This document shows positions 44,139 through 57,341 of a stretch of 64,000 bases of DNA, piece by piece. Below the pieces are notes generated by a model. The model searched no databases. It was not told the DNA's origin and was given only the letters and a program-made list of their open reading frames with translations. Origin of the DNA: Nymphaea colorata. Taxonomy: Eukaryota; Streptophyta; Magnoliopsida; Nymphaeales; Nymphaeaceae. Made by a program: the position numbers and the translations under genes. The stretch spans positions 21,607,934 through 21,671,933 of the forward strand of contig NC_045138.2 in NCBI RefSeq assembly GCF_008831285.2, read 5' to 3'. Numbering within the stretch: the first letter of the stretch is position 1; every line of letters begins with the position of its first letter.

Positions 44139-44982
44139 TAGGGGTGAACACGAGCCGGGTCAAGCGCCAGATTAGTCAGCTCGAGCTCGGCTTGAGAAAT
44201 GAAACCTCAAGCTCGACTCGGCTCGAGCTCAAGAATAGCTCAATGGAAGCAGCGCGAGCTCCGACAGTTACGTGTTGAGCTCGAGTTCGACTCGATTAAG
44301 GCTCGACAAACTCGAAAATTTAATAAATGAGTGTAATGCTGCTAGGGGTGAACACGAGCCGGGTTAAGCGCCAGATTAGTAAGCTCGAGCTCGGCTTGAG
44401 TAATGAAACCTCAAGCTCGACTCGGCTCGAGCTCAAGAATAGCTCAATGGAAGCACGTGTTGAGCTTGAGTTCGACTCGATTAAGGCTCGACAAACTCGA
44501 AAATTTAATAAATGGGTGTACTGCTGCTAGGGGTGAACACAAGTTCGATTAAGCCCCAGTTTAATCAGCTCGAGCTCGGCTTGAGTAATGAAACCTCAAG
44601 CTCGACTCGGCTCATGCTCAAGAATAGCTTGACAGAAGCAGCTCGATCTCGACAAGGCAGTTACGCGTTGAGCTTGAGCTCGACTTAATTAAGGCTCGAC
44701 AAACTCTTTTGAATAGAAATGATATTCATCGTTACGTGTTGAGCTCGTGCTCGTTTCGATTAAGGCTTGACAAACTCGTTTGAATACAAATGATATTCAT
44801 TGTTACATGTTGAGCTCGAGCTCGACTCGATTAAGGTTCGACAAACTCGTAAACTCGTTTGAATATATCAACTTAATCAAGGCTCGAGCTCAACTCATTA
44901 AACAAACGACTTAGTTAGAACTTGTTCATGAATCTATCTTTAACGTGTCGAGATCAATAACTCTACTCGTTGTTTACCCCTA
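44139..44982. repeat. GAGCTCG-rich element with internal tandem repeats
   Basis: It starts TAGGGGTGAACACGAGC and ends GTTGTTTACCCCTA, an inverted-terminus pair typical of a widespread plant hAT-like MITE type. The first part is repeated with starts at 44139, 44343 and 44528 (periods 204 and 185 bp). The second part repeats a ~72-bp TTAAGGCTCGACAAACTC unit. No clean target duplication was found. The 67-codon frame at 44327 is a by-product of the repeats. Confidence 0.7.
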
Positions 44983-46619
44983 ACTTTGCACGCACTTGCA
45001 AATCCGACAAATCACTCGCAAAAGTTCACCGTTCACGACCAGTTTCTGTCGACGTAAAACATTCGTCACCCGCTTTGTATTTTATTCAATTATTGCATGT
45101 TGCTTGGCGCATTTATTCATTTCATTTAATATTTTACCGTTGGAGGTTTCCATGAAAAAAAGATAAAAATAAAAGGGCCGCATCTGGTAGTTGCAGCAAT
45201 GATTGTTCGCGTTTTATGTTAAGAGAGGCGACGAGGAATGAATGAAGGAATGAATGACCCACCATCGAGGCATCCGTTAATTAATCCAACCGTCCAGAGC
45301 CCTTCGTCTAATCACACGGCCAAATTAAAAGCAGGATTAATGAGAAACATTGACGAAAAATTTCTTCTCGCCTCCCATCGTTTAGACTTAATCCCAGAAA
45401 AGAGGCCTCGTTTTTTTCTCTTTTCATCACGCGGGCCTTCCTTCATGTTCTCGCAAAAGGGCAGCTGTTCTTTTTGCACCTCCAAAACTCTTTTCAGTGG
45501 AAATGAAAAGGAAAAAGAAAAAGGATTCAACTTTTTAAAGAATGGTATAAGTTTTATAAATCTGCACATGTTCCGAGGAGATAAGATTTCGCTTGATGCC
45601 TCTTGTTTGGCACTGGGGGATGCAGTGATCTCCTTTAATCTAATTTGGATTTGAACTTTTTATGGAATCGATCTTTTATCAGATCTTGAGTTCAAATTAT
45701 AGAATTGCATTTCAAATCCAAATCCAAACCCAGTTATTGTTAGTTCCAAGTTGGCCCTTATGAGCAAAGTTTGAAAAGCTTGCTTTTGAAATTATGAGCA
45801 AAAGATGAGCATCTACATGAAAAAACAACTTTTTAAACCATTGATTGGTGAAATGAGAAAATGGAGAAAAAAGTAGAAACAAGTGGCAGATATGATTGAA
45901 GGTGGGAACAGCACATCCTCCCACTCTTCTCGGGTTGGCAGCGGCATCTTCCAACTGTGCCTTCTGCCCACTGACCGTCCTACGCCAGAGCCAATAAATG
46001 CATTGTCGAACATTATATTATATATTATATTTATGTGCACGCACCTTTACATTATGTTTCTCGAGAACAGAGCTAGGACACAATCAAGGCTATGAATAGG
46101 TGAAGTTAAATTCTTCCGAGGTGGTGTTTGATAACTTGGATTTCAAGATTAAATTCTTTCGCGGTGGTGTTTGATAACTTGGATTTGAGACGAGTGCATA
46201 GTAAGTTTCTCATGTTTTAGTAGTGGGGATCTTAGATTCAAACTACATAAATAAAAAAAAAAACCCATAGATTTAAATTTAAGGTCGACCGATCTCAAAT
46301 CCGCGATGAAACAAACACACGCTGAAGATCCGTCTATTTCTTGGTTGTATTGATTTTGATTTGGGTAGAGCTTTCGTAATATTGGTTTAAAATTCAGCTT
46401 GAGAACTACCCCAAGCTCAAATATGTAAACAGCCCAAGCTTACATTACATAGCTTCCTTTGCATTTGATAGAGCTCGAATGGAACCGTAAGAATTCAAAT
46501 AGTAAGGTTCTTAATCGAGAGTAAGCACATTCTCCCTTCCCAACTAAGAGAGGTTCTAAGTTCAAATCCTCTTTCTCTTGCTTTGTCAAACCAAATCACT
46601 AGGGACTTAGCTCGGCTCA
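44983..46619. other. Intergenic DNA, no recognised gene
   Basis: The longest open frame (45238-45654, 138 codons) has no recognisable motif and unremarkable composition; I do not call it. A 45-bp tandem duplication carrying GGTGGTGTTTGATAACTTGG lies near 46120-46190. Confidence 0.5.
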
Positions 46620-46627
46620 ATCTTAAG

Positions 46628-46792
46628 CAGTGGCGGAGATACATGGTGACTCGTGTGGGCAACTGCCCACACCAGCTTCACAAAGTTTATTTGTTTTTAC
46701 ATCAGCAATTTGATATATATAGGTGCCCCTAAAAGCATAAAAAGTATTGAATTAGTGCTCTCACCAGTCAAAATTTGTAGCTCCGCTAGTGA
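46628..46792. mobile_element. hAT-like MITE, CAGNGGCGGAGC family
   Basis: The left end CAGTGGCGGAGATAC and right end TAGCTCCGCTAGTG are inverted repeats. The flanks ATCTTAAG (46620-46627) and ATCTTATG (46793-46800) match at 7 of 8 bases. 165 bp, non-coding. Confidence 0.8.
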
Positions 46793-46800
46793 TCTTATGT

Positions 46801-47414
46801 CATTTTTCAACTTCTGCTCGTTCTCACTCGTTTGTATAAGTAAAACTAGTACTGGACTAAGTTTAGAACTTGTTTGTGTTTATGAATCATGTTTGAGTAC
46901 GGTCCGGAGCTCGGCCGGGCATCTGATTAAGATCCAACCCATGTGCACCCATAATTTTGAAAAGGAACTGAGATGTATCTCTGACAAGAGTTAAGGGGAT
47001 ATGGTGCTGGCAAAGTGGTATCCAACCAGCCAATGCCATTCATCTGTGATCTTGAAGGTGTCAGCTGCAGCTATCCACCTTCAATGTGCACATGCACACA
47101 CAAGAGGCAATTGGATGCTCTGAATTAGGGCTTCAGACCTAAAGGCAAGGATGTGTGGGAGAAGGAGCCCCATTAAAATCAGAAGATCTGCCAAATCACG
47201 GAATTTGGGTGATTTGGAATCGTCGCCATCCATCTTCTAGTGCCAAAAAAAAAAAAAAATTGGGTGTAGAACACGGAGTGCCGCCGTTTCTTCACTGGCC
47301 GGAAAGCTAATCAAATTGTTGCGAGAAAAACAAGTAGGTTGCACTTTATATGTTATCATTTGCTCAAAAAATAATAAAGAAGAGCCATAAATCTAAGTCT
47401 GTGGCGTGTCTTAA
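46801..47414. other. Intergenic DNA, nothing recognised
   Basis: No gene, repeat or element with clear boundaries was seen. A short poly-A run lies near 47247. Confidence 0.5.
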
Positions 47415-47578
47415 CGGGTCGTTTGATAATGAGAACAATTTATTGTTATTCCATGAATTCGTGTTAAAAGATTGAGGTAAATTCACAGACCATTGTACGC
47501 AGTTAATCATAAATTATCTGATCTTTGAGACAAATTCATGAGAAAGTAACAAATTGTTACTGCTATCAACCGGGCTCC
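47415..47578. mobile_element. Tourist-like MITE
   Basis: The left end CGGGTCGTTTGATAATG faces the right end CTATCAACCGGGCTCC. TAA lies on both sides (47412-47414 and 47579-47581), as expected for PIF/Harbinger-type MITEs. 164 bp, with only moderate terminal similarity. Confidence 0.55.
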
Positions 47579-49998
47579 TAAGCAACTTTCGAGGTTGTTT
47601 ACGTGCCTTTGCGATGGGTCTCGCAACTTGCATTAGAGGATGATGACAATGTAGACCACAAAGATCAGATATTGCCTAATCGCAGTGATTAGAAGGATCG
47701 CTAGATCAAGATGTTTCAGTTAATCACATGATTACGAATCACGACGAAATTGAGTTCAAATTAGTTCGTAGTTATACGCGGATACGTACACAAGAAGACA
47801 CGAATGCATGTACATTGGTACACTAGAAAGATACATAACTACAAATTTAAAACGAATTTGACACAACAAGTTTAAAAATTCCTCTTGGAAGCGAATCTCT
47901 GCGCAAGAAGGTAGACTTTGCAAAAATGAGTCATTGACTAAGAACATGGTTTGATTATTGTTATTAAATGAAGAATTGTGCTTTTGAATAACGACAAGAT
48001 TAAAAACCAATGAACTGATATTAAGGCTAAATACAATGCTTGGACCTGACAAAGTCAGATTTCATGTGGCATGGTCAAGCTAAAAAACAATGTATCATCA
48101 TGATACGTATTGATACACGCAAAATAATGGACTAGGAATGTCAACGGGTTGGTAACATCCAACTATCGACCCAAATCCGGATCCGCTTGACTGGATCTGG
48201 CAAGGGAAAAGTGGGTCCAGATCCTAGTCGGATTCAGACTTGCTAGGTGACCAAATCCGAATCTGAATCCGAATTCATACGATATGATGCGGATTCGGAT
48301 TGAGAAATTCAAGTCTGAATCCGGGTCCGAGTCGAGGATTGATAAAATATTTGATAAAACACAAGTATGAAAGAATTCAGAATTGGGGAGTGGGGTTGTA
48401 TAGTTGATGAGGGAGAGGGTGTATTGAGGAAGAAGGCAATGGAAAGGGATGTTCCCATGGAAGGGGCAGACTTTTTCTTTTCACAGATTGATTGACCAAC
48501 TAAGGTGGGTCCAATTCCAATGAATCATGTTCCCCTTCTTTTATGTTCACATTTCCTTTTAACACTTGCTTAGCTGGTAAGGATCTCTCTCTCTCTCTCT
48601 GTTTCTCTCTCTCCCCTCATCATACACACAGAGACACAAATGTTGAGTTTTTAATTAAATAAAAAATTTGAAGAGAGGTGTGTACATATTAAAATTTTCA
48701 AGCAATCAAAATCTATAGCGTATGTACTTAAAAAATAAGGTCATAAAATCACCTTCCAACATTATCATTGAGCTACTTTTTTTTTTTCATGCATATTGGT
48801 TTTAATAATTCAACCAACTTCATTTGTAGGATTAGATTTCCAAAAAAACATCTGGCACTGACGGCCCGATCTAGATTTTATATATAAGGTAAGAGATCTC
48901 ATGATGGGTGTTTCAGTTGCTTGAAAATACAGGTTTGGTTTTTGATTTCATAACTTAATTTCCAGTCTCCTTAAAATTAAGGACACATTTGATTTCCAAA
49001 CGTGGTATTCTTTGTATGCTTTTATTCAAATCATATTTTATTGAATTTTGAAGTATGGTATTCTTTGTATGCTTTTATTTAAATCATACTGCATTTCAAA
49101 AATACCTCATGAATTATTTTGACTTCAATCCTTGAGAAGAATAAAAAAATATGGTTTCCTAGTAAATAAGTGGGATTTTATTAGCAGAGAGAGCCGAAAC
49201 TATTTATTTTAACTGCATGTAAAGTAAGCTCTACATATTACAGAAATTTGATATATATATATATATTTTTCTTTCATAGTTGTTCAAACATGGAGATCAA
49301 ATCTAATGGGTCATTTCTGAAAAGAAAAATCTGTTTAAAATAAAATATTTTGTATGAAAATAAAGATGGAAATATCCTGAAATCTTTGCTTACTGGCCTC
49401 TCTTGCAACATCCTGTCCACAAGCCCACAAACAGCTTTTTTTTAGTCGACTTTTTCCCACTGTGTAAATTAGACTTTGTAGACCTCTAAGGTTGAAAAGA
49501 ATAATTGATCTAAAAATTAGAACTTTTTCATATCATGTTCAAAAATCTTGTAAGAATGATTAAACAAACTGTTTCACAAGTTTTTTCCTAGCTATTAAAC
49601 CTTCGATAATTAAACACAAGAAATCGGTAGAAACCAGACCATTAGGTTGCGGACGCAAACCAGATTGTTTAAATATGATGTTTAAGGTTTTTTTTTTTTT
49701 TTTTTTGTAATCTTACCTTATCGATATCGATATGATATTAACACAGTAATTTTTTGGACTTTAATAGTTTTTATGGATCCCATAACATCAACATTTTGAT
49801 AATAGAAAAATTCATACTTTACATAAAACCAACTTGCATCAAATCAAAGCATCTTTTATATCGAAATAGTTTTATAAATATATTAGGATGTTTATATCTT
49901 ATTTAAGATAATTTTTACCAAAAAAATTAGAAAAGTCTAATTTTTGTCCCCGACTGACGGTCTGGTTTCTGACAATTTCTCTCGTATAGGAAAATTGG

Positions 49999-50043
<45 letters not shown>

Positions 50044-51346
50044 AGGGCCGGGGTGGGGTGGGAAGCGAATAAACTATTCAAGAAGGAACAATGACTATCT
50101 AATAAACAAACCAATAATTTAAGCAAACAACAGATACAATCGATAGGGAAGAGCTAGAGGAGAAAATCTACCTCCAAATACGGAAGAGCAATCTCCGCAG
50201 ACGTGATCTCCGCTACTGCACAAAGTCTGAGCGATCATTTAGTGGGAGGTCATGATGCGTGGTCATGCCTCGTTGTATTTGTTTCATTCTGCAGCTTGTG
50301 GGGTGCATTTCTTTTACATACAGTTGCCATAAACAAAGGAGAAAAGCGAAAAGAAGAAAAGAACAGTTTTTGTCTGAAACTAAACATATGTAACATATAA
50401 CGTGGGAAGGCTTCAGAGGGCAGTTGTTGGTAGTAGAGGATAAGGTTGAACAGATAGTGTGTGTCCAAGAACATCCAACTGCTAGCTGGTTCAGAATATG
50501 AGGAAGAAGAAAGAAGCATGAAGATGCACAATGTCTGAGATACGGCCATTGTCAGGGGAAAGCAAATGGCAGGAGACAGTACCTTTCAGGCTTTGGCCAT
50601 GTGCGAAGAAGAAGAAGAAAGGAAAGAACAGAGAGAATGAAGAAACTAAACGAGAGGAGACCTCCATATTTCAATCTCAGGGTGTGGCAGAATCACCAAT
50701 CAAGCAAAATTATTGGGTTTACTCCTCACGAAGAAAAAGAATTACTAGTACACAATCAAATTCACTATACAAATCTGTTTGACAACAATAGTCCTTTGGA
50801 CCAGCAAACAATAAGCTCCTTCTGGACTGTAAAAGTTTTTGAAAAGGGAAGGAAAACGGCAAACGGATAGCTGGGAGGATCAATGTCCGTGCGTGCATTA
50901 CCTGGGGTTCATCAAACTCTGGCGAGAATTAGGGGCACGCACTTGTGACTCCTGCAGCTCCAACAATCGATATTTGACAGCTGAAAACAATTACAGCACT
51001 CTCCTAAGAAAGCAAAAATGCAAAACCCAGAAAGCCATGGTTGCCTGGTTGCTAGATGCATGCCGGAGATGGTGGCGACCTTCACTCTCTTTCTGATCTT
51101 TCATTCACTACTCAATCTCTTTTACATTTTTCACTTTATAAATGTTGGTCAGTCGCTTCGCTATCTCACAGATGGAGAAAGATGAGAGTCTCCACGAGGA
51201 AGCTTCGGCAGTAGCGATTGCTCGAAACGGCAGTCTCCTGGCATTCTGCCCTCGAGATCTATGTGGCATCACGAAACGATAGACTCTGCACCTCTTTCTC
51301 CGGCCACTTGCGTAGTGCCATCTGTTCGGTTGGAGAAATGAGCCAT
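47579..51346. other. Intergenic DNA downstream of the TCP gene
   Basis: No recognised gene. It contains a GGAT-rich degenerate repeat (48130-48345) and a ~53-bp tandem duplication with GGTATTCTTTGTATGCTTTT (49006-49080). A T-run lies near 49690 and a GA microsatellite at 50002-50041. The part nearest 51346 would include the 3' untranslated region of the TCP gene. Confidence 0.55.
50002..50041. repeat. (GA)n microsatellite
   Basis: About 20 GA units. Confidence 0.95.
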
Positions 51347-52855
51347 CTACTGAGAACTCGTTGGATTTTCGTCACTGTTTTCCCCAGCTTGCTGCTGGTG
51401 GACGTTAGAACCCATACCCTGATGTTGGTGCTGTTCAGAATTGATCGAACTTCGACCACCACCGCTGCCGCTGCCACCACCGGTGCCTCCGCTTCCTCCT
51501 CCTCCAGCTCCTCCTCCCGTTCCTCCTCTGCTGTAGGCATTAAGGGCAGCCAGCATTCCAAGGTTTGTGTCCGAGATCCCCAACCCCAGATGTTGAGACC
51601 CACCAGGAGACTGCTGCTGCAGAACCATGGAGCCCAATGGAACTGGACCCACTCTACTACCCTGGAACTCGAGGCCGCCGGAGAGATTGATCCGAGGCAT
51701 AAATTGCAGAGGGGCCTGAATGGTGTGGCCGCTCCCTGTTTGAACCGAGCCGGAAGCGCCTAGATGGATGGAAGCGCCCGCAGGCATCCTGTACATTGCG
51801 GCGGCGCCGCTCGGACCGGCTGAAGGGAAGGTCCAGATGGGTTCTGAAGGTCCAGGTCCCATGACGCCTGGGGTATTGGAGCCAGCGGTGACCGGAAGCA
51901 TCCATATGGTTCCAGGCATGTGCTGTCCACTGGTGGACAAACCAGGAGCTGGGGCTACTGCCCACATGGCGGTCGCCGGCATGACGCTAGAAGGCCTGAC
52001 CATGGCAGCTGCAGCAGCGGCGGAGGAGGTGGATGGTTCCTGGCTTGATTGCTGCTGTTGATGTTGCTGCTGCTGTTGATGATCAGTCATGATCCTCAAG
52101 GGCTTAGAGGCTTCGGCACCGTCGTCCTTGAAAAGATCCTCCCTGAACCTCTTCCTCAGGTGGCTGTCCCCTGCGTAGTCGCCGCCACTCGCAACACTCA
52201 GGCCCTGATCTCCCATGTGATCCCCTCCCAGGACCAAATTCTCCTGCTGGAACCCGAGCATGGTGGCATGGCTAAGCCCTGCGCCGGAATCAACGCTGCG
52301 AGCAGCCTCTTCCGACCGCTCCCAGTCGGCTGCGGCGGCTGCGGCAGTGCGCGCGTGGTGGTGCGCCAACGCAAGGGCGCTGTGGAAAGAAGGGGGCTGG
52401 GGCTTCGACGAAGGAGCGGAGAGGGTAGAGCCTGAGCTGCGGAGGGAGACGTTGAGGGTCGAGAAGTTGGCGGGGATAGTGCCGGTTCCGGTGGAGGCGA
52501 TGATGGCTGGCTCCGCCTGCTGGAGCAGCCACTCAATGGTCTCGCCGTCGGACTTGTGGCCCAACTCGCGCGTGAGCTGGAAAACTCTGGCGGCGCACGT
52601 GGCCGGCATGCGAATGCGCCTCCCCCGCCCGTCCACCTTCGTGTGTCTGTCCTTGGAGGACCGCTTCACTGCTGCCTTTTTGTTGGCATCATGGAGGACC
52701 ATCGCCCCTCCTCCTCCGCCGCCGCCGTCTCCTCCTCCTATGGCGTTCGACGGCGATTCCTTCGTTGATGTTGCTGCCTGTGACTTGTTGGTAGAAGACA
52801 TGGCTGCCGGAGATGAATCGATGCGCTTGGAACCTGGGCCGCCTATGGAGCCCAT
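51347..52855 (-). CDS. Class I (PCF-type) TCP transcription factor
   Basis: This is a single-exon frame of 502 codons. The TCP DNA-binding domain lies at about residues 64-122. Its basic region ([20 protein letters not shown]) lacks the extra residues of class II proteins. It is followed by helix-loop-helix sequence [20 protein letters not shown] and the [20 protein letters not shown] extension typical of class I. The C-terminal part carries [17 protein letters not shown] and [12 protein letters not shown], which resemble the TCP8/14/15/22/23 subset; I did not assign an orthologue. There are Gly-, Gln- and Ala-rich low-complexity tracts (Gly run near residue 41-50; Gln-rich block before [11 protein letters not shown]). 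The protein should act in the nucleus on GTGGGNCC-type promoter sites controlling growth and cell proliferation. The start codon gives a typical short N-terminal extension. Confidence 0.96.
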   Translation of the reverse strand: MGSIGGPGSKRIDSSPAAMSSTNKSQAATSTKESPSNAIGGGDGGGGGGGAMVLHDANKKAAVKRSSKDRHTKVDGRGRRIRMPATCAARVFQLTRELGHKSDGETIEWLLQQAEPAIIASTGTGTIPANFSTLNVSLRSSGSTLSAPSSKPQPPSFHSALALAHHHARTAAAAAADWERSEEAARSVDSGAGLSHATMLGFQQENLVLGGDHMGDQGLSVASGGDYAGDSHLRKRFREDLFKDDGAEASKPLRIMTDHQQQQQHQQQQSSQEPSTSSAAAAAAMVRPSSVMPATAMWAVAPAPGLSTSGQHMPGTIWMLPVTAGSNTPGVMGPGPSEPIWTFPSAGPSGAAAMYRMPAGASIHLGASGSVQTGSGHTIQAPLQFMPRINLSGGLEFQGSRVGPVPLGSMVLQQQSPGGSQHLGLGISDTNLGMLAALNAYSRGGTGGGAGGGGSGGTGGGSGSGGGRSSINSEQHQHQGMGSNVHQQQAGENSDENPTSSQ

Positions 52856-52976
52856 AAACCGGCCGGGGGGCCTGCTGCTGCTGGGCCTGATGGTGTCGGA
52901 GCACTCCTGATATACTTCTCTTTTCCGACGGCTCCCTAGCCCTCCCGACTCTCTTTCTATTCTCCCCCTCTATTAT

Positions 52977-53002
52977 ATTTCTATATATATATATTTTTTG
53001 TA
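52977..53002 (-). promoter_or_regulatory. Candidate TATA region of the TCP gene
   Basis: On the minus strand an AT run containing TATATATATATAG lies about 125-145 bp upstream of the TCP ATG, followed downstream by an A/G-rich leader. It could also be a plain microsatellite; the position is the only support. Confidence 0.35.
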
Positions 53003-55110
53003 TATCTATCTACCTATCTATCTATGTCTTTTGTCGTCGTCCTTGTGCCGTCTTCTTCCTTTCTTCTTCTTCTTCTCCACCACTTGATACTAACCCCCGG
53101 TCTCCCTCGACGCAATTAAGTGCTGCCAACAAGTTGAAGCAGAAGATGAGGACGAGATTAAGGGACGCCACCACCTGCATCGGAATTTGCCTCCCGTTGA
53201 TCACTAAGACGAACAAAACAAATTCTCTCTAAAACAGGAACTCAGCGATGCATACCAGAACCCTTTTTCTATTGATGTTTGGTTTTCACTTTTTTTGAAC
53301 CGAACTGGTTTTTCCTGCCCTACAATTGCTACTTCCTATCTACCAAGATTGACAAAACAGAAAGGGAGACAAGGAAAAGAATAGGGGAGCAAAAAGAAAA
53401 AGGAGGAGAGAAAGAATACGCACCTTTTCTCCGTTTTTGGTTATCTTCGCCTCTTATGGCAGCAACTATTCTAAGCCGGCAGCCTCTCCTCTTGTGCCTC
53501 TCTCGCTCCTCTCCCCTTTTTCTGGGTCACCACCGCCGTTTTATCCGCACATGATTCATGTTGGTAGCCACCAGAGCGTGGGAAGAGCAGCAACAGCCCA
53601 TTGCGGAGGTGGATCTCCCTCTCTCTCTCTCTTTCTGTAGTCCCCTCCCCACCTCCTCAGAGGAAACGAAGAACTTCAGGAGAAAGAGAAAGAGAGAGAG
53701 GGGTCATGGGGGCCTCCTTTGTCCGACCTCTCTCTTCCACTAATTCTTCTGTTTCTGCAGTTATTTTATTTTGCTGTGGCCCTGAAGAAGAGGAAAGCGA
53801 GATTGGGTCGATCGTGTAGGCTGCTGATTGACTCCTGTCTCGATGGAACCGTGGCGGAAGGAGGGAGGGAGGGAGGTGGCAGGGAAGGACGGTGGGAAGT
53901 TGAGGAGGTCGGAAAGCGGCCGGCCAGGGGGGAAGGAAAAACTTACAAACCCTAAGCCTAGAGAGAGAAAGAAAGAGAGATTATCTCCTCCTTTTTTTAG
54001 TCCAACTGGTGGGGCGGCCTGAGAGGAAAAAGCAGCAGTGCCTCCCGCTCGTGGGACCTCGGAAGGAATGTTAATTGGACTCCACAGAATCCCAACCCCG
54101 TTCCTCCGCCTCTTTCATCTTCACCCTCTCTTTCTCTCTCCTCCCCTTTTGAAATAATTTCTCTCTCTCCCCACTGTTCTCTCATTATCATGATGTCGTC
54201 CATGATTATGGCGATCAGTCGGAATTATTTGGAAAAGAAAGCAGTACAAATCCCTCTCTCTCTCCATCTTTTTCCTTCCTTCTCTGTAATTGTCGCGCCC
54301 GCAGAGCGGGGGTCAAAGTCAGGGAGAAGGGAACATTTAAGGGTGGTGATTTGAGGACAAATCTGCCTGGGAAAAGATGTAAAGAATATTACCCAAATCA
54401 TCACCTGATTAGTTCTTGTAGTAATATCCCCCAGCCTGTTTTACCCTCTCTTTCTCTCTCTTACTTTTTTTCTTCTCTCTTTCTATTCTTTTTGCGTGTT
54501 TCTCATGTCTCTCCCTCTAAATCCAGAAGCAAGACGCCCTCCCTTTCATTTAAACTGTTCTTCATCCAAAAAGAAGAAGAAAAAAAAAGACGGACAGCTG
54601 CAACCTTTACACGAAACATTCATTCATGCTCTGCAAAAGCAAACATGACCACCATGAACTTTCAGAAGGGAGAGAGAGAGAGAGAAGGAACTGTTGCAAA
54701 ACCAGTGATGGGGATGAAGAGCAAACCGCCATTGACTGTTGGCAAAACCAGGGTAACCTGGTCATTTTGGATCAGAAGGGGAGCAGGGGCAGGAGCAGGA
54801 GCAGCAGGAGGGACAGACGCAGGTAAGCGTCAGATTGGGCATCTAGTGCAGAGACAGCTCATCCCAACGCACACGCAAAAGGCTCCCGAAAAGAAAAACC
54901 CGTATTTGAATATTCATCGGCCAGTCAACTCCACCAAGCTGGGTTCTTCCCTTTTCCCTCTCCTTTTTTTTTTTTTTTCACATTTCAAATTTTTACTGTC
55001 AGTGTTATAACATAAAACGAGCATTATCTACACAAATCTCATAGTATCCGGGCTTAGCTTAGGTTGATGCTCATATTTAAACGCCATTATCTCTTCAATT
55101 TTTTTTATTT

Positions 55111-55112
<2 letters not shown>
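53003..55112. other. CT/GA-rich upstream DNA of the TCP gene
   Basis: Long pyrimidine- and purine-rich stretches with short TCTC and GAGA runs. Several open frames up to 219 codons cross it, but their composition is low-complexity and none shows a family motif. It probably contains the TCP promoter and leader. Confidence 0.5.

Positions 55113-55185
<73 letters not shown>
55113..55185. repeat. Compound (CT)n(AT)n microsatellite
   Basis: About 14 CT units joined directly to about 22 AT units. Confidence 0.95.
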
Positions 55186-55187
<2 letters not shown>

Positions 55188-55427
55188 CAGCGCTGCTAGC
55201 TCTGTTAGAAACTCTAAGTATGTCGTCAAGGATTTTTGATATATGAGAACAACAAATGTTGAGTGTTTCAAATAAGGATTGCCATTGCGCTAGGTAGCTA
55301 ATGGATATGAAATTGATGATTAGCCTTGCTCTATAACTATGTGGGCTCGTGTGGGCAGTCAGTAAGGGTGTTGGGCACGTTCAAGCCTCGCTTTATTATT
55401 ATTACTGAGTTAATAACTTTTCACTAA

Positions 55428-55628
55428 GACTCTGTTTGATACACAAGAAAAATACTATGCAACCTAGAGTTTTTTTTCAAGTTTGTACTGTTTTTCCCTG
55501 CAACATCAAACATAAGGAATTTTACCTTGTGTTTTTTATTGAATTCAGAAAAACTTCCCATGCAAAAAAGTTAGACCGTACATTGATAATTTTACCATGC
55601 AAAAAACTTTCTGTGCATCAAACGGGGT
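55428..55628. mobile_element. Tourist-like MITE
   Basis: The left end GACTCTGTTTGATACACAAG pairs with the reverse of the right end, ACCCCGTTTGATGCACAGAA. It is flanked by TAA (55425-55427 and 55629-55631). 201 bp without coding capacity, with internal repeats of CCATGCAAAAAA. Confidence 0.75.
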
Positions 55629-55631
55629 TAA

Positions 55632-57279
55632 GATGAGAGAAGCTAACATATAATTTTTCAAACTTCTCTTTAGATAGGTTAAATGTTTTTTTTTTTTTTA
55701 AATTACATGTTGGAAGGGGAGGCGGTGTGGCTGTGTCTCCACCTTTAGCCTCCTCTTGGCTCCCCCCTACTTGGGCATGCTGCGGCCCAGCCCGATGCTC
55801 AGCCCTAACTACCGGATCTATTGGTAGCTTTGACTCACCGTGATGGGAAAGTGGTAAGAGTGAACAAGGCATGTAGAGGATAGCTAACATGTGTTTGATT
55901 GAACGTGTGATTCTTGTGGGCATCAATTCCTTATGCAAGCCGACGTTGCCCCATAGCTTGGTAGCAAAGGAAAGTGACGAATAAGGAATTACAGTAACAC
56001 AAGATACAAGATGGAAAAGGAAAGAGAAAAAGACATCTAGAGAAAAGGAAAAGAAACCACCATCTTACGCCCTCAAGTTGATGTTCTCTTGGTTATTTTA
56101 ATAATCTTCAATGGAAACCCATAGAAATGGGTTTCCATTTTCTTCTCTCCCCACTAATAATTCCTCAACCAAAATCATCACACATGATGTGTTAAACAAG
56201 CCAGACTTCATTATATGAGAATATTTTATGCTCCCCTCGTCCAGTTAGCTCAGTTATAATATGCACAAAAAGAAAGGGTACAAAGAGCCACTAAAATCAC
56301 GCACCCACTTCTGTCGGTCCTCCTTCGTTTTATTTCTCACAACTCATCAATTAGAGCCCCGTCCAGGTCGAAGTGGGCTCGGTCCATCCATTTAAACAGT
56401 TTAGTCCATCCATTTAAACAGTTTAGAGGCCGACCTCGGCAAGCCCCCACTCGTATCTTGGGACTTGAGTGAGAAATAGTGCTCACATGAATCAAATTGA
56501 CAACCAGACTTTCACTGAGCTGCATTGAAGATAATGATTGATGAATACCTACACTTCATGTCCATAGACATGAGGAGCCACATGTAGGCCGGTGTGAGCG
56601 AGAGCACAAGTTTTCAATGAGGAGTAGACTTGGGTCCTATTTCTTGTTACAAAAGTAGCGCGCCCACACTCGACCAGGTTCGCATGCAGATTTAGAAATT
56701 CTAGCTCCGCCACTACCTACAAACATGTATAATGCTAAATTATAATTCAAATTATCATTATCTTTGGCATTGTTGCCGCTTCGTATCATTCTTTTTGTTA
56801 ACAAGTGTTACAATTTATAATAATATACTTACAAAGTCAGCTAATTTTAAAAAGTTATTAAAACCTTAATCTTCAAAGTTTTGATGGCTCTCACCATTTA
56901 AATTCCTTGGTCAAAACTTGCATTTTCACATTAATTATGTTTCACAAGTATGACTAGATATCCACGTAATTTCTCTATTTAAAAACATGTGAGTCAAGCC
57001 ACGCCATTGTCAAAGATCCTAAAAGAAATACACATACACCGCAACTGGTTATGTGCATTCCCTCATGCATAATAGATTATGCACATACATAGCTAATGAC
57101 TTAAATGCCCCTATATTTTATAAAAAAAGGAAGTTTTTTAAAAGTTAATAAAAAGACTATGAAACGTTAAAAGTTTAAAATGTATATTTCTATACAAAAT
57201 TTCAAAACTACCTCAACCCCATCTTATTTTCTTTAATATGTATGTGTGTCAATGTGCATGCAACTGGATCTCCACATAC

Positions 57280-57341
<62 letters not shown>

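Noticed and set aside
44139-44700. Regular repeats that might be taken for a CRISPR-like array
   Set aside because: Repeat units of ~185-204 bp with no unique spacers, in plant nuclear DNA; these are tandem copies of a transposon end.
45238-45654. 138-codon plus-strand frame
   Set aside because: Composition resembles the surrounding non-coding DNA and no motif was seen.
46500-46580. tRNA-like B box (GTTCAAATCCT) suggesting a tRNA gene or SINE
   Set aside because: No full cloverleaf, no A box at proper spacing, no poly-A tail or target duplication.
51218-52910. Long plus-strand frames (181, 128 and 216 codons) opposite the TCP gene
   Set aside because: They are antisense shadows of a GC-rich coding region with strong TCP motifs on the other strand.
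54351-55010. 219-codon plus-strand frame
   Set aside because: Low-complexity Ser/Phe/Lys/Arg-rich stretches from CT/GA repeats; no motif and no plausible splice partner.
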